Part shown: positions 1 through 12,410 of the stretch, piece by piece
Numbering within the stretch: position 1 is the first letter of the stretch
Layout: every line of letters begins with the position of its first letter
Source: Torreya grandis
Lineage: Eukaryota; Streptophyta; Pinopsida; Cupressales; Taxaceae
Assembly: GCA_037957365.1 (NCBI GenBank)
Contig: JARHVA010003169.1
Location: 70,001-134,000, forward strand
DNA length: 64,000 nucleotides
Direction of reading: 5' to 3'
Notes under the pieces: model-generated
The model's database searches: none
The model's input: the letters and a program-made list of their open reading frames with translations, nothing else
Told to the model about the DNA's origin: nothing
Program-made: the position numbers and the translations under genes

Positions 1-317
1 ATACACTAAAAATGCTTTATTGGTATATTACCCTATATATTTGAGCATAAATATTTTATTTTATGACCCATTTCTATTTCCACAATGGCTTTGAACTCTT
101 TGAAAATCATAAAGGTTTGGTCCTTTTTATTTGAACAATATACCCACATTCTACATGAGTAATCATCAACAAATATCTGAAAGTAATAAAATTGAATGTG
201 ACTAAGTTTTACTACTCCACAAATATTTTTATACACTAGATGTATTTTTATTGAATCTCTATAGGTAATTTTAACCAAAGGATAATAAATATTATATTCT
301 TAATAGATAACTAGGGT

Positions 318-358
<41 letters not shown>

Positions 359-470
359 TAATTAAGGAAGTCTTCTTACCATATTATGATGGCTTAGTGT
401 AACTAGGTATCCAAAACTCACATACCCATATCTTCGATGCCATAAATTAGTTGAGTTTGAATCCTTTGCA
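1..470 (-). pseudogene. Ty1/copia integrase fragment (GAG-pre-integrase and start of catalytic core)
   Basis: On the minus strand this encodes the N-terminal half of a copia integrase, the enzyme that inserts element cDNA into the chromosome. The pre-integrase zinc region is recognisable near 400-445 (LWHRRYGYVSF, matching the family's W-H-x-R-x-G-H pattern with the second His changed to Tyr). The core follows at 33-278 with FVDDYSCRMWVY, which carries a catalytic Asp region, and then GHKIKYL. The window edge cuts the reading frame, so the remaining integrase, reverse transcriptase and RNase H would lie to the left. A TA microsatellite interrupts the stretch between the zinc region and the core. 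The family call is firm; function is lost. Confidence 0.85.
321..352. repeat. (TA)16 microsatellite
   Basis: An uninterrupted run of 16 TA dinucleotides sits between the pre-integrase and core parts of the decayed copia integrase. It is a later expansion inside dead coding sequence and would be polymorphic in length. Confidence 0.97.
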
Positions 471-559
471 ATAAGATCCTAATTTTTCTTCTAAACAAAC
501 TCATGTTGGAACATTTTTATAACTCCAGATGCTCATGTAACATTTTTTGAGATTTTTAA

Positions 560-870
560 CTTATCTTTGATGAGTCACATATTTATACCACTTTAACCAT
601 CAAAATTAACCTTTAGGTTGTGTTTAAGCAATTGACTGATAGAGTAAATATTCTTAGTGAATTTTGGGACACATAACACATTAGATTTATTGTAGTCATG
701 CCATCCAAGTGCTAAGGATATGTTACCAATACATTAGATATGATAAGATGAATCATCACCTAAAGAGACAATATTTTTAGGAGAGGTCTCATTCAACCTA
801 TAGAACCACTCTTTTTGTATAGTAATGTGTTAATTTGAACTAGAGTCAACATACCAGATAAAACTTGGTG
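560..870 (-). pseudogene. Ty1/copia aspartic protease relic with altered active site
   Basis: The minus strand encodes a copia protease, which cuts the Gag-Pol polyprotein. It opens with WYVDSSSN at 855-832, followed by HIT, KEWF, a VSLGDD segment, NVLCVPKF and IYSISQLL, which is the usual copia order. The family active site reads D-S/T-G; here the Gly position is Ser, so catalysis would be lost. In-frame stops replace single codons, and the frame is otherwise continuous into the integrase. It lies between the zinc-knuckle relic (higher coordinates) and the integrase (lower coordinates), as expected for a minus-strand element. Confidence 0.8.
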
Positions 871-1009
871 AAGTTGATTCCTCATGAGAGCATGAAACAT
901 ATAGTAAATCCTTATCTAAGTGATTATCTTCATGTTCAATAATGTTTCCTTTCTAATATTATTTCTTTCTCCAATTTCCTTTCTTCTAACCTTGTTCTTT
1001 GTTCTGTTA

Positions 1010-1745
1010 CGATGATTATTGGTTACTGGGCTTCTTGTTACTTGACAACCCCTATGTCAATGAATTATACCAACAATATTTTAGTCCATAAATTTTATAC
1101 CACAAATGAGGCAAAGCTTTTGTTGTTTATTCCTTTGTGGATTTTATTGATGATTTTATTTCTAGGTTTGTTTATAATACTTTATGGGTTTATTCCCTTT
1201 TTGTCAATGAGAAGTGAGAGCATGTTATTTTGCATGCATAGAATCTTCCCATTATAAAATTTTGACCAAAATTTCAATGATGGATTTTGAGATATGATAG
1301 TCAATGTAGTCACAGAGATTTTTTAGGAGGGTAGAAATCCTCTTAGGACATTTGGTACAAGAGAGTTATTTGTCACTTGCTTGCCCAATGATTGGAGTGA
1401 ATCCCTTAGGATTACAACACATATTATAAAAACTTCTACTTTTTCACTAGACTTTAATTTGATAGAGTGAAATTGCCTATATAGATGGAGAATTTTACTT
1501 TTAATTTTGGCCTCATACATTATTTGGATCTTATTCCAAACTTCCTTAGCTATTATAGCCTCACGAATATGTAGTTGTACCTCATCTGATACACCAAACA
1601 TTATAATAAATTTTCCCTTCTCATTTGCCTTGTCAAACTTATGATGTTGATCAATGTTAGAGGCATGTCAGGTGAATGTGCCATTAACAATAGGTCAAAT
1701 ATCCTAAAATTCTAAATGTGTTTTAATTTTGGTTTTCTATACAAC
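1010..1745 (-). pseudogene. Ty1/copia Gag relic with degenerate zinc knuckle
   Basis: Gag forms the particle that packages element RNA. Minus-strand frame 1601-1323 contains AKEVWNKIQIMYEAK and ILHLYRQFHSIKLKSSEKV, the typical capsid motif of plant copia Gag. The same frame can be followed upstream to about 1740 through one stop. Toward 1113-1060 a decayed CCHC knuckle begins with CLICGIKF, preceded by a Lys/Asn/Gln-rich stretch full of stops. It is collinear with the protease and integrase relics to the left, so 1-1745 is one truncated element. I could not find its 5' LTR or priming site to the right. Confidence 0.8.
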
Positions 1746-1760
1746 ATAATTGACACCACA

Positions 1761-3810
1761 TAGAAGCTAAGAGTTTAGCAAAAAGAATTTTGGACCATTT
1801 CCATACATTTTAAGAAATGGAGATGAATTAATTCCTTATAATAAAATAGGTTTAATTTTCTATATACCATCATTTTTATATACCACACCTTCTTGATATA
1901 CATGTCCTTCCTATATACTTGTTGATACATGAAAGAAGTTCATCTTTTTTATATACCCAATGATACATGAAATAGACATTTACATACGTGAGAGCATAGT
2001 GGTACATAGTACCAAGATAACATGTGAAAAATGATTCATTAGATCAATGACACCTGTTTATATGTATGTATGCATACATGGGTATAACTTCCCTATATAT
2101 AGGGCATTTTTACCTATCAATATTTACACCTAACACTCATGGTGAAGAGGTAAGCGAGCGATGGTTTAATAAAAATGTTTACCTTATTTCTCTCTAATGA
2201 TTTATATGGATGATGCCCATATGTCATTACATCTATGTTAGGCTATGTATGAAATAGTTCAAAGTGTGACAATTTTACCCATAAACTTGGGCTGGAGGCA
2301 TCACTTGCACCAAACACTACTATTGAGATTTAAAAATATCAGTCTTGTGTGTTTACTTATTTCAATGTTTTTACTTAAAATATAATTTTTACATTTTTTT
2401 AACTTAAAATTTACAATATTTTGTATAAATTAATTGCATTGTAATGACCAAAAATAAATTCTCTCTACCTTTTACAAATTTTGAACTTTTTTCCCGATTC
2501 ATTACAATTTTAAGAGAAATAAAAAAGGACCTCCACTATTAATCTGAAACCAATAATTTTAAAATTTAAACCCTCCCCCCTCCCCCGCCCTTTTTTAATA
2601 TTTGAACTCTAAACCTTAGTATTATAAATTTCTAGTGAAATTAAAGCCACTAACTACTTAATGCCTATTTTTAATGATTATAATGTGAAAATATCTATTT
2701 ATTTTTAATATAAAATGGCTTGATTTTGAAAAAATAATTTTGACACATGTTTCAAATTGGAAACCACTAAAAATATCAAATTAAATAACTTGTAAATGTA
2801 ATTACATACCAAAGCGTCAAAGTGGGGTACTTAGCAAGGTAGTTACAAACTATTGATTTATTGTAGCCTATGTCAAGTGGAGGAGGATTTTGGATTTATT
2901 GACATAGAGCATGTCATTTTCCATACACTCAAAAATTTTACCAAAACATAATAACAGAAGATGATATATGCTTAAAAATAGTCCCTCACTAAAATTTACT
3001 ACACCACATATTGCAATGATTATTTATACAATGGAAGCACTTATGCAACATAGACATGTAGAGGCTCAAAATTTTGGGATAAGGCATGGAGGATTACATA
3101 ATGAAGATCTAAGGTAGTTGGATTTAGAACTTATGTAAGGTCATGAGGATGATAAGGATGCCTTGGGGACTTGTATTCAGAAAGTATAAGACATGTAATA
3201 TTGGATTGGTCAAGGTGGTAGTGAACTAGAGGGAAGTTGAAGAGAGATAGGATGCTTCCATAAATGAATTATATGAGGAGTATGGGAAGGATCAAATAGT
3301 ATTGGGTTAGTATGTGATTCAATAAAATCCATGGAAAGTAAGGTGACCTTACATATTCAAGACTAATTTAAGTTTTCATGGAGGTAACACCTTTTTAAGA
3401 ACATTTTGTTATATTTTGAGAGAAGAATTAGGTTTGAGATTATTCTGAGATGCCCATGAGATTAGTTTTTGGTCAAAGGCTCAAGACCATATAGAGTCCA
3501 TATATTTTTCATGTAGACATATAATTAGTTTTCATTTTGCATAACATATATATTTTCAAGGGGAATCCAAAGATAAAATTAAATTTCACATTGGTTGAGG
3601 TGTTGCATATGCAAAACCTTACTGAAGCATGCAATGTGGTATTGATAAAATGATATCTTGCCAAGACCATAAATTATTCATATAATATTTATTTGGAGTG
3701 TATTTTTTTATTTCATGTATTTTTTAGAGATGGATCCATTATATAAGGCATCACCTAGGCAACATCTTCTTAAAGATGTTTTGGTTGGTATTGCATATTC
3801 CATCAAAGAC
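1761..3810. other. AT-rich stretch without recognisable genes
   Basis: No frame of useful length or recognisable motif is present on either strand. It holds a poly-pyrimidine patch near 2570-2595 (C-runs followed by T) and AT-rich low-complexity sequence around 2340-2760. It is probably old repeat DNA, but nothing in it can be assigned. Confidence 0.5.
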
Positions 3811-3812
3811 AT

Positions 3813-4025
3813 TTTTGAGAGATCATTATGGTGAAACCTCTATGAATAAAATTATAAGTCATTGCAGATGCCAAAGAAGATTATTTTGAGGTATAGTCAT
3901 GGTGACACCTCTATATAGGTAATTATGTGGTATTGAAGATGCCAAGAAAAACCATTTTGAGGAATTATTTTGGTAAAATCTTCATGCAAGAAATTAGGTG
4001 CTATTACATGGGTGAAATCATGGGG
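3813..4025. repeat. Diverged tandem repeat, 71-bp period, about three units
   Basis: Units beginning near 3813, 3884 and 3955 each carry TTTTGAG, then a TATGGTGA-like segment, an ACCTCTAT-like segment and GATGCCAA(A)GA. The spacing of the TTTTGAG anchor is 71 bp. The units have drifted, so this is an old local duplication. No function is visible. Confidence 0.6.
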
Positions 4026-5748
4026 ATAACCTTATGGTATAATGATCCATAAACTCCATTGATAAACTCTAAGTGAAATTTTAAAAGTACAAATTCTAAA
4101 TTTCTCAACTTATAAGATGTTGGAATGATTAAATCTGATTAAAATCTGATCCAAATCATGTTTCAAAACTGAAATAAAGGTGAATTAATAGATCACATCA
4201 AATATCCATTGAAACTATCACATTTTTAAAATTCTCGATTTTATCCAATTTCCCCTAAATGATCAATTCATTAAATTTTGCATTTTGATTAGAAATCTGA
4301 ATTTATAATCTGAATAATAATTGAAACTAAAATGTAAAAATGAATCCAAAGATCAAAACACAGAAATTGTTTACGAGGTTCAGAATTTCTACGTCCCTGG
4401 GTTCTTATCGAACCGATCCATTAATGTTGCTAAAATTGAAAGATAAATAACACTTACAAACAAAAAAATATCATATCTCTCTATAAAAATAGTGATTAGA
4501 CCTTCGAAAGACCTTGGTTGACTCAGCACATCCTTCACCTTCCTAAATCACATGCAGAGGCTTCTACAAATCAAAATTGGAAAATTATATAGCTCAAAAT
4601 GGCATCACCAATTCTCCAAAATGGGAAAATGAATATACTTCATAGAGCGTATCAGAATTCTAAACAACTTTGTAGTTTACTCTGAGCTCTGGTTCAGCCT
4701 CTAAGGGCTCCAAAATGACCAAATACTGTAAGCGAGTCTATAATCTCCCATACACAAGGGGCCAGAAGCTTGCCTTTAAATACAAATTCATGCCTTAAAT
4801 ATCACTTCAACCCCCAAATCACAAGTGGTCAAAGCCTATCCATTTTGGATGGCAAGTCATGAGTTTAAAACTATTGACCTTTCTTTTAGGCGCTTATGCT
4901 TTATCTTTATCCCACATGTGTGGGTTAAGCAATTCAAACAAGGCTTAAAATTGCCTTTGAGTGCCATTTCCTCCATGGGTTTATCCCACATGCATAGATT
5001 TTGGATAATACAAGGATTTTAAAATCCTTTATCTGCCCACTTATCACATGGCTTCGGCCACCTAAGAGGCATTTTGTTCGGGCTTGGGCTTGGTCTTTCC
5101 TTCAAACTCGCCACCTTGCTCAACGAGCTTATCTCATGCTTAACTCCATATGGCATGTTGATGATGTGGCATGCCATCAAACCATTTTTTTTCAAACCTT
5201 TCAATTTTCTAAGTGTCGACCTCTGATAAGTCCAAATGTTGAAACAACCTCAAACACATGCTACATGTTGCAAGAGACATTTTTTTGACCAATATTCAAA
5301 TGGCCATAACAGGAGCTCCCAAACTCAGATTTACATTCTAAAAAATGCGTCAGAAATATCTCAATGAGCTCTACGCTTTGAAATTGGTTTCATCATGATT
5401 TGAAAACTTTTTCTAGAATGAACTCTGGATCATATAACAACAAAAGTACTTGAAGGGTATATATAATGGTCCATATTTTAAAACATTATATGATTGACAA
5501 AATAATACTTTTAATGGTATTGAAATAATGTTTACATTATGATTGCCTAATTTTAGATGATTGACACATGTCAAATATAATTATGCTAAGTTTTATTCAC
5601 CAATTAGCCCTTCATAAGAGTGATTTCCTAAACACTTTAACAAATTTATTTCTAGCCATAAATATATACCACATGTTACATGATGATGCTTGGACACATG
5701 TCAAGATGTTATATTATACATGTAGTTAATTTCATTAATCTATATTTG
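4026..5748. other. Unassigned spacer with a GC-richer LTR-like block (about 4330-5290)
   Basis: Between the 71-bp repeat and the outer element there is no convincing coding sequence; the open frames around 4825-5288 overlap on both strands and match no family I recognise. The block 4330-5290 is less AT-rich and contains ACGAGGTTCAGAATTTCTAC followed by GTCCCTGG, a phrase reminiscent of some plant retrotransposon LTRs. No second copy exists in this window, so it could be a solo LTR or part of another element. The flank ends at TAATT, the target site of E1. Confidence 0.4.
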
Positions 5749-6654
5749 TAATTTATAGATGATATTTATGGATTATATAGCACCTCAATTTTTTACACTT
5801 GACAAAATCATACCTTGGTTGTTTGTCTTAGTTCTAAACCTTTCCTACTTTTGAAAGTCTTACATTTTATCTATCATGTGCCCCTTGGCCTATCTATTCA
5901 TCTGACAAGTATTATGTTAATGACCCAGACCTACTATCTTACCTAGAATGCTTAAAACATGTTTATCTTCCACCTATGAAAGTTCTGAGCCTGTACCTAC
6001 TTTATTATTCCCTAGACACTACCATCCTAAACAAACACCTACATCAACATAGGTTTCCTTCTCCAATACAAGTATCCAGTGCCCTAAATTTTTACTTTAC
6101 AAATGAAATGTATCCTAATGGTTGACCTAAATGATTTAATTATAATTATTTCTCCCAAGGGGTTGATATAAATATAAGATCAACCCTCATTCATTCATCA
6201 CATAAAATACACCCACAAAATCCCTAAGGCAAATTTTCAAAGAATATAATCAAGCACTTGATAAAGTAAATCTTCCCTATTTTCTTATATTTTCATGTCA
6301 CTCATAAGGAAAACACATATACAGTTCTAAGGTGATGAAGGAATAGCTTAAGAGTCCAATTTTCCTAGTTATAATCTAGGTCACTATAGTAATTGATTTT
6401 CACATATTTCATGATTCACACACAATCCAACACATATAGGAGAACTACATCAATCTAAGCCCCTCTTTAGAGTATTGGATATTTAGGCAACACAAATTGG
6501 TAAAGGGGTCTTTAGGGTTAGGTCAACACTATGTACCTACTAACCCATTTTCTCAAGGTCACTATAAAGATGAAGAACTAGGTTTTTACAATTTCATGAG
6601 TGATAGTCCATGACCCAGATCTAAATGCACTAGAGAAAAGGTGAAGACAAACCT

Positions 6655-6930
6655 AGAAGCACCTAGGTGGTTGCATAATTTTCTAGAAAGTATTTCATAT
6701 AGGACATCTAGATCAGGTTCATATAGTATTGTTAATGCAATTATCCAGAAGCACCTAGGTGGTTGCATCATTTTCTATAAAGTATTTCATATGGGACATC
6801 TACATAAGGTTCATATAGTATTGTTAATGCAATTATATAGAAGCACCTAGGTGGTTGCATCATTTTCTAGAAAGTATTTCATATAGGACATCTACATCAG
6901 GTTCATATAGTATTGTTAATGCAATTATCC
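6655..6930 (+). repeat. Three tandem 92-bp units inside the E1 5' LTR
   Basis: Units start at 6655, 6747 and 6839, each opening AGAAGCACCTAGGTGGTTGC and ending GCAATTAT plus a short tail. The period is exactly 92 bp and the units differ by only a few bases. The 3' LTR has a single unit, interrupted by E6, so the triplication arose in this LTR copy or was reduced in the other. Confidence 0.95.
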
Positions 6931-7173
6931 AAGGATGATGCTAATGTTTTCAAATTTAGAAGCATTTAATCTAGAATTTGGTGAATGATCTAAAACCCTC
7001 TTCCATTTTGATTTCTATCTATTCCATATCTAAATTTGTGTTGGCATAAGAACTAGCCAAGTACATTACTTCTTTGTCATTTTCATATTTATCATAATTT
7101 TGCTTACTATTTTTAGCCTATCTCAGTTAAATGAATTAAACATATGGTATATCTAAGTTTATCATCTAATTGG

Positions 7174-7257
7174 CTTGTTATAGAGATAATTTATCACCCT
7201 TGTAACTTAGGCTAGCTTATCATAGATATAATTTATCACCCTTGTACCTTAGGCTAT
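7174..7257 (+). repeat. 42-bp tandem duplication in the E1 5' LTR
   Basis: The segment AATTTATCACCCTTGTAACT followed by TAGGCTAGC is repeated 42 bp later with CCT for ACT and ATC for AGC. The matching part of the 3' LTR (about 33130-33165) has one copy only. Confidence 0.8.
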
Positions 7258-7310
7258 CTATATACCATTTAACCCTAGATAACCCCAATATATATTTTAA
7301 GGGTTAAATA

Positions 7311-7330
7311 TTTGGTGAACCTGACCTTTG
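7311..7330 (+). other. Putative primer binding site of E1
   Basis: TTTGGTGAACCTGACC directly follows the 5' LTR. E2 has nearly the same sequence in the same place, which argues that it is the tRNA-complementary priming site. I cannot name the tRNA with confidence. Confidence 0.6.
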
Positions 7331-7425
7331 AGCACCAAACCCTAGGTGGTTTAGGATTTTTGTGTTTCCTATTTTCTTGATAATTGTACTTTGTTGAAAA
7401 TTATAAATTTTTCAATTGTGAAGCA

Positions 7426-8286
7426 ATGGAAAATGTTGATACAGAAACTTTATTTCAAATGCAAGAAAAAAATTCATTGAGTACTCATCTTAATACTAAT
7501 AAGATCTTAATGGATGCATTTTATATGTTATAATAGATGAAATAATTAAACATGATAAAATTAAGGATCCTTCACGTAACTTATGGTGAGTCCTTAGAAG
7601 TTACTAAAACTAATTTCATACCATTAAAACTACCTAAATATACTGTATGCATGGGATATGTATTCCAACCTTTGTTTCATAAAATTACTATTGTTATATC
7701 TACCATGGGGATAACAAATGTTTCAACCCAAATACTAGTTTTTATGCCTATTCAAGCCATTATTATATCCCATTTAGTGACTACTCAGCTTTCTAATATA
7801 AATCCTAATAGGTTCATAGTTCAGACACTCCTTTAAGTTATAATCATTTTGGAGGACAAGGTTACAAACATTGAGCAAAATGCTTTAAAGTATCCTCATG
7901 TTATTAATTCAAAATATGTGTTACATAATCTAATTGAACTTGAGATATATTTTCACCCTTTACCAACTGGTTCTATCACACCTAAGTTCACATTTCATGA
8001 TAGAAATGGTGATCCTTAACAACATCTTCAATCCTTTTATGAAATATGCCCTAACTATGCCTCCAATGATAAACTTTTGACCAAATAATTCATAATAATC
8101 CCTAAGGACTATGCTTTGAGGTGGTTCTACGATTTACCTCATAAATATATGAAAATATTTAAGCCTCTTGCATATAAATTTTTAGCACACTTTTCCATTA
8201 ATATTTATGAAAAGGTTTCTTATGCTCAAATTTCTAGAATCAAATAAGGAATAAGTGAACCTATTAATGAATATGTTCTTGAGGTA
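7426..8286 (+). pseudogene. E1 Gag relic, N-terminal part (interrupted by E2)
   Basis: From the ATG at 7426 one frame can be followed to 8286 without a frameshift, broken only by TAA/TAG codons. The capsid region is recognisable: FTFHDRNGDP then QHLQSFYEICPNYAS, and ALRWFYDLPHKYM with FKPLAYKFLAHFS. This is the plant Ty3/gypsy retrotransposon-Gag pattern (F-x-G-x-x-D-P-x-x-H-L, A-x-x-W-F, F-x-x-L-x-x-x-F). Gag would form the RNA-packaging particle. The stops sit where Gln is likely (CAA to TAA, CAG to TAG). E2 is inserted at 8282-8286, and the reading continues at 15454. Confidence 0.82.
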
Positions 8287-9529
8287 TGTATACACCCTAA
8301 ATTGGTCAAGCAACCACACATATCATGTCTTTTCACAATCCTCTTCATAGGAGATCCTGACTAGAGGATATAAGCCTTGTTCATATTAGCCATGTCTTTG
8401 TTTTACTTATCTTGGTCTTGTTTCTTGATTTTTTCACCTTTTTGCCCAATTCCAGTCATTCAAGATCTTTTGACTAGTGATTCCACCTTAGCCAGACAAC
8501 ATTGCCCATGCCAATCCTATTCTCCCAAGTCCTGAGCCTATAGGATAAGAGTTTTAAAATTGGACAATAGCACCAAACATGGAAGTGTCCCATTCTTAGC
8601 ACTCCTACCCATTTGTATTTTGAGCCCCAATAGTCATTTATCTTTGTTTAATAGGTCCTAAATCCTTCTTATTCCCTCCCTTAAGTTTTGTTTACCTTTT
8701 TGATGTCACCTAATGCGAACAAGGCTCTTAAATTCAAAATAAAGAGTCTTTTATATAAAAGACTTCACAAGGCATTTTATATCTAGCACTTACTACTTTG
8801 GCACACTAAGTAATTAAAATCAGTCAACAGTATAGCTCAGAATTTGCATCACACATAGATTTGCATGCTTGATCAAGGAAGGGCCTAGGCAAAAGTTCAT
8901 TCTTTCATGTACCATGTACATTGAGTATGCACATTTCCTAAGGGAGAAATACATTTGATCTACGACCCTAGCTTGAGGATTAATGTAGGTAGTGAACATG
9001 ATAGTAAGAGTTCTAGATCATGCGATCATACTTCCTCTAGCCTAGTTTTTTCCCTTTTGCTTTTGATACATTTATTATTTTGTATGTGTAGATAGACCTA
9101 GGGTTTTGAAAATTAAATAGGTTATACAATGGCACCTTAATTTGATAGTAGATAAATAAAGATACCTACAAGACCTAGGACCTAGACTACATCAAAATCC
9201 AAAACTAGAAATTGATTTGGAAAATAACACCAAAATTGGACTATAGCATCGACACCAAAGTGTTCAATTTTTTATGCTCCTATTTTTTCATCAAATTAAA
9301 GATAGATTCATATTTTTTACATCTTCTCAGTCCTGTACAATAGTTTCTAGCTTTTGTATAATCCATCTTAGCCTATTTTTCTAGATCAGTCACCTCTTTT
9401 CCTCATGTAATTCATTTGATTAAATTGATATAAATCTATGTTTTTCTACATTTGATTGTATTTTACCCCTTAATCCAGCCCTTTTATTGTTTAGTAACTA
9501 AACTCTAGTTTCTCAAAAATAATAAAACA
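8287..9529 (+). repeat. 5' LTR of E2
   Basis: Starts TGTATACACCCTAAATTGG and ends AATAATAAAACA. The downstream copy at 14206-15448 has the same length, with substitutions scattered throughout. TTTGGTGAACCTAAC, the presumed priming site, follows at 9530. Confidence 0.94.
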
Positions 9530-9921
9530 TTTGGTGAACCTAACTTACTTCAAACAAATCTCAAACCCTAGGTACCCTTAGGGATTTTCTTTCACATTTT
9601 TGTGCAAAAATTTAATTTTAAAATTCAGATTTTTGTATAAATTTTTGTACATTTATTGTCTTTAAAATTATTTTATTTTATAATTCAAACCATTGTAATA
9701 ATTTCAAAATTTCTAAAACCTCAACCTAGAACCCTAGATTTCCAAACTAGGTCCTCAAACCCTAAGCCTTTCTTCCTTACAATTTTTATATAAAATTATT
9801 GGATTTTTTGAAAATTGTTTGAAAGTGTCAAAAATATTTCCAAATTCCTATGTTAATATTCATTATTGCATTTATTTTCTTAATAATACTTTTACATACT
9901 CTCTTTGGTGAAAGCAATAAA

Positions 9922-10341
9922 ATGGCCACTAAGGCACTTCTTCCCTCTTAGCCTATAGATAATTTTATAAATTTTTCTCATAATTATGACAATGAATGGA
10001 CAAATTTGCAAAATTTCACATTAGCCAAAAATGAATAAAATGATTTCATTTACAATGAAGACAATTACTATTGTTGTAATGAGGAATATGATGATGCATA
10101 TGAAAATGATAGTGAATAAAAAATAGATGCATCTTCTTCTCTAAAACCTATCTCTTTCCTTCCCCTCTTCTAAAGAAAATAATTTTGATAAATGGAAAAG
10201 GTACTTTTCACCTCATTCTCCTATGCACAATGCATCAAATGAACAAATTTACCCATGCATTTCCAAGTGAAACTCTCATTGAAGATAATTTGCTTGTATT
10301 TGAACCTGGTCTCATCTCTCTCTCTCTCTCTCTCATCTCTT

Positions 10342-10396
<55 letters not shown>

Positions 10397-12410
10397 ATCT
10401 CTCTCTCTCTATTCTCTCTCTCTCTCTCTCTCTTTTACTACTTCTATGCTCAAATTACAACAATATAAATGCAATAGAATCAAATTTTCAAGGTATAATT
10501 CAAATGATTAAACTCGTGTTCTTAACTCTGCTTTTTCATCTCAAAAAATGACAAAAGAATATTTAAATGATAACTCTCTTACTCTTAATTTCTCATATTG
10601 AAAATGAGAATAATTCATGTACTCCATTCAAGGATAACATATATGAACATAATATTCCAATTTCACATGAAAATTTATTACATATGAGAAAATAATTAAC
10701 ATCTTCTCTTACCCCTCTCCCTAGTGATGATGGAAGTGATAATGAATATGATAGTGAACATGTAAATAAATATGACAATGAGAGTGAATATGAAAGTGAT
10801 ACTTTATACTTCTCTTTCAAATGAATAAAATTCCAATTGTGATAATGCATGGAATAATGATGACTATTATGCATATTGTGAAGAATAAAATGCACCTCAT
10901 GCTTCTAACTTCTCTCATAAAATGTTTCTTCTAATTCTATGCATGATTCTATTTCAAATGATTCACATGTTAATGATAACATCTCATATTCTATTCAATT
11001 AGAATGAGATTCACTAAATACTAAAGATACCAATGAATCTCCCAAGACACCCCCTACTATAGTAGCACCTATTTCTCACTCTTCACCCAAAGAGAATGGT
11101 ATCCCACATCCCTCTACTAAGGTCCAAGATACCATTCCTCTAAAGGTTTAAGTGAGGACACCCCCTCTCTATGATCTAATTTCTAAATGTAGCATTCCCA
11201 TGGCTAAAATAAATAACCAAATTTAATGTTTAAATGAACCACTTCAAGATACTAATATACCATCCCAAGAGATTTTTTTTTTATGCATGCAGTTGGTGAA
11301 TCACAACACCAAGTACATCTCCTTACTTTGTAAAACACAGCTTATAAGTCTTTTATGGATGCCAATGACCTACATGGTAACCCTTTTTTGAAGACATTTG
11401 TCAAAACTTCATTGCCTAAGCATTTCTAGATACCATCATTACCTCAATTTAATGGAACTAGAGATCCATTCATACACCTTAAAGCCTTTTAGAAGGCTTT
11501 TCCATCTCATGTGAGTCCTTTGATCCTACTTAAGTTATTCCAACATACATTAGTGGGTAATTCACAAAATTGTTTCTTTCACCTACTCCCTGTTGGTTCA
11601 TTGCATGCATATGATGACTTAGAGGAGGAATTTTTTAGATATTACATAGCAAAAATGGGACCTCATGTTACATATGAAAAACTTATTGCATTGCTTCAGA
11701 ATACTTCAAAACTAGTTAGCGATTATATCTTATGATTCAAGACTCACATATTAAGATTGATCTATAAACCAATAGATTTAGAGATTCAACATATTTTCAT
11801 TAAGGGGCTTCATTAACCCCTCCTAGATCACATGTTATATCAGACAAAGTCCTATTTTCGGTACTTGTGCTATATAATTTTAGCCTTAGAGAATAAATTG
11901 GGGTTGATTGAGTTAGATTCATTTGATTAGATTACTCTAGATTTCATAGCATTGCCTCCATCTATAGCTCCTATCACTCAAAATCCACCATGTCCAAAAC
12001 AAGATAGGAGACCACAACTAGAAAAGCAACTAGTTAGGAATAGAGAGCCAATTTTTAGAGCACCACCTATAGTATGTATTTTAGAGAAGAGTAGTAAGGA
12101 ACCACTATAGTTTGATTCAAATCAAGATATCCCATATGTCATATTATCAGCACTACTAGATAGGATGTTAATCACATTGCCTTCTACTCATCCTCAAGAT
12201 CCACATCTCCTACACAAACAACCACATCAACCATTTTGTAACTATCATCATATCCATAGACATAGAGACAATGATTGTTATAGATCCAAGGACTATATTA
12301 ATAGATGTGTTAATAATAGAAAAATAGAATTTACATTGAGATATCCTCCATCATGGAACCATAGACCTCATTCCTCCATGACTAAGTCATCCCATGGATA
12401 TAAGTGCTAA
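9922..12410 (+). pseudogene. E2 Gag relic with CCHC-like knuckle
   Basis: The likely start is ATG 9922 (MATKALLPS). An acidic Asn/Asp/Glu/Tyr-rich N-terminal region follows, then a CT-microsatellite. The capsid is clear around 11430-11760: LPQFNGTRDPFIHLKAF, then LEEEFFRYYIAKMG, the plant gypsy Gag pattern. Near 12220-12300 a knuckle-like segment CNYHHIHRHRDNDC is followed by a Lys-containing helix. The frame changes at least once, probably at the microsatellite, and stops are numerous. The last convincing codon ends at 12410. No protease or reverse transcriptase follows. It would have made structural protein only. Confidence 0.78.
10311..10434. repeat. CT-rich microsatellite inside E2 gag
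   Basis: About 124 bp of nearly pure (CT)n with a few A or TT interruptions lies within the decayed gag. A frame reading through it gives an alternating Ser-Leu run, which is not a natural Gag segment, so it is probably an expansion after inactivation. Confidence 0.95.

Larger units (their letters stand above)
5754..7310 (+). repeat. 5' LTR of E1
   Basis: The 5' LTR matches 24757-25678 plus 32797-33211 along its whole length: GATATTTATGGATTATATA at the left end, GACCCAGAC and GAATGCTTAAAA in the middle, and TTTAACCCTAGATAACCCCA near the right end. It is longer than the 3' copy because of two local tandem expansions (92-bp units at 6655-6930 and a 42-bp duplication near 7174-7257). TAATT precedes it. 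Confidence 0.88.

Noticed and set aside
5001..5288. Open frame of 95 codons with slightly higher GC, possible host exon.
   Set aside because: Overlapping frames are open on both strands, there is no recognisable domain or splice context, and the block looks LTR-like.
7265..7290. AACCCTAG-type words resembling the plant telomere repeat (also near 9570 and 33175).
   Set aside because: Single or double copies at LTR ends and leaders, in both LTR copies of E1; not an array, so they are part of the element and not interstitial telomere.
10185..10551. Two overlapping open frames with Ser-Leu runs.
   Set aside because: Produced by the CT microsatellite in the decayed E2 gag.
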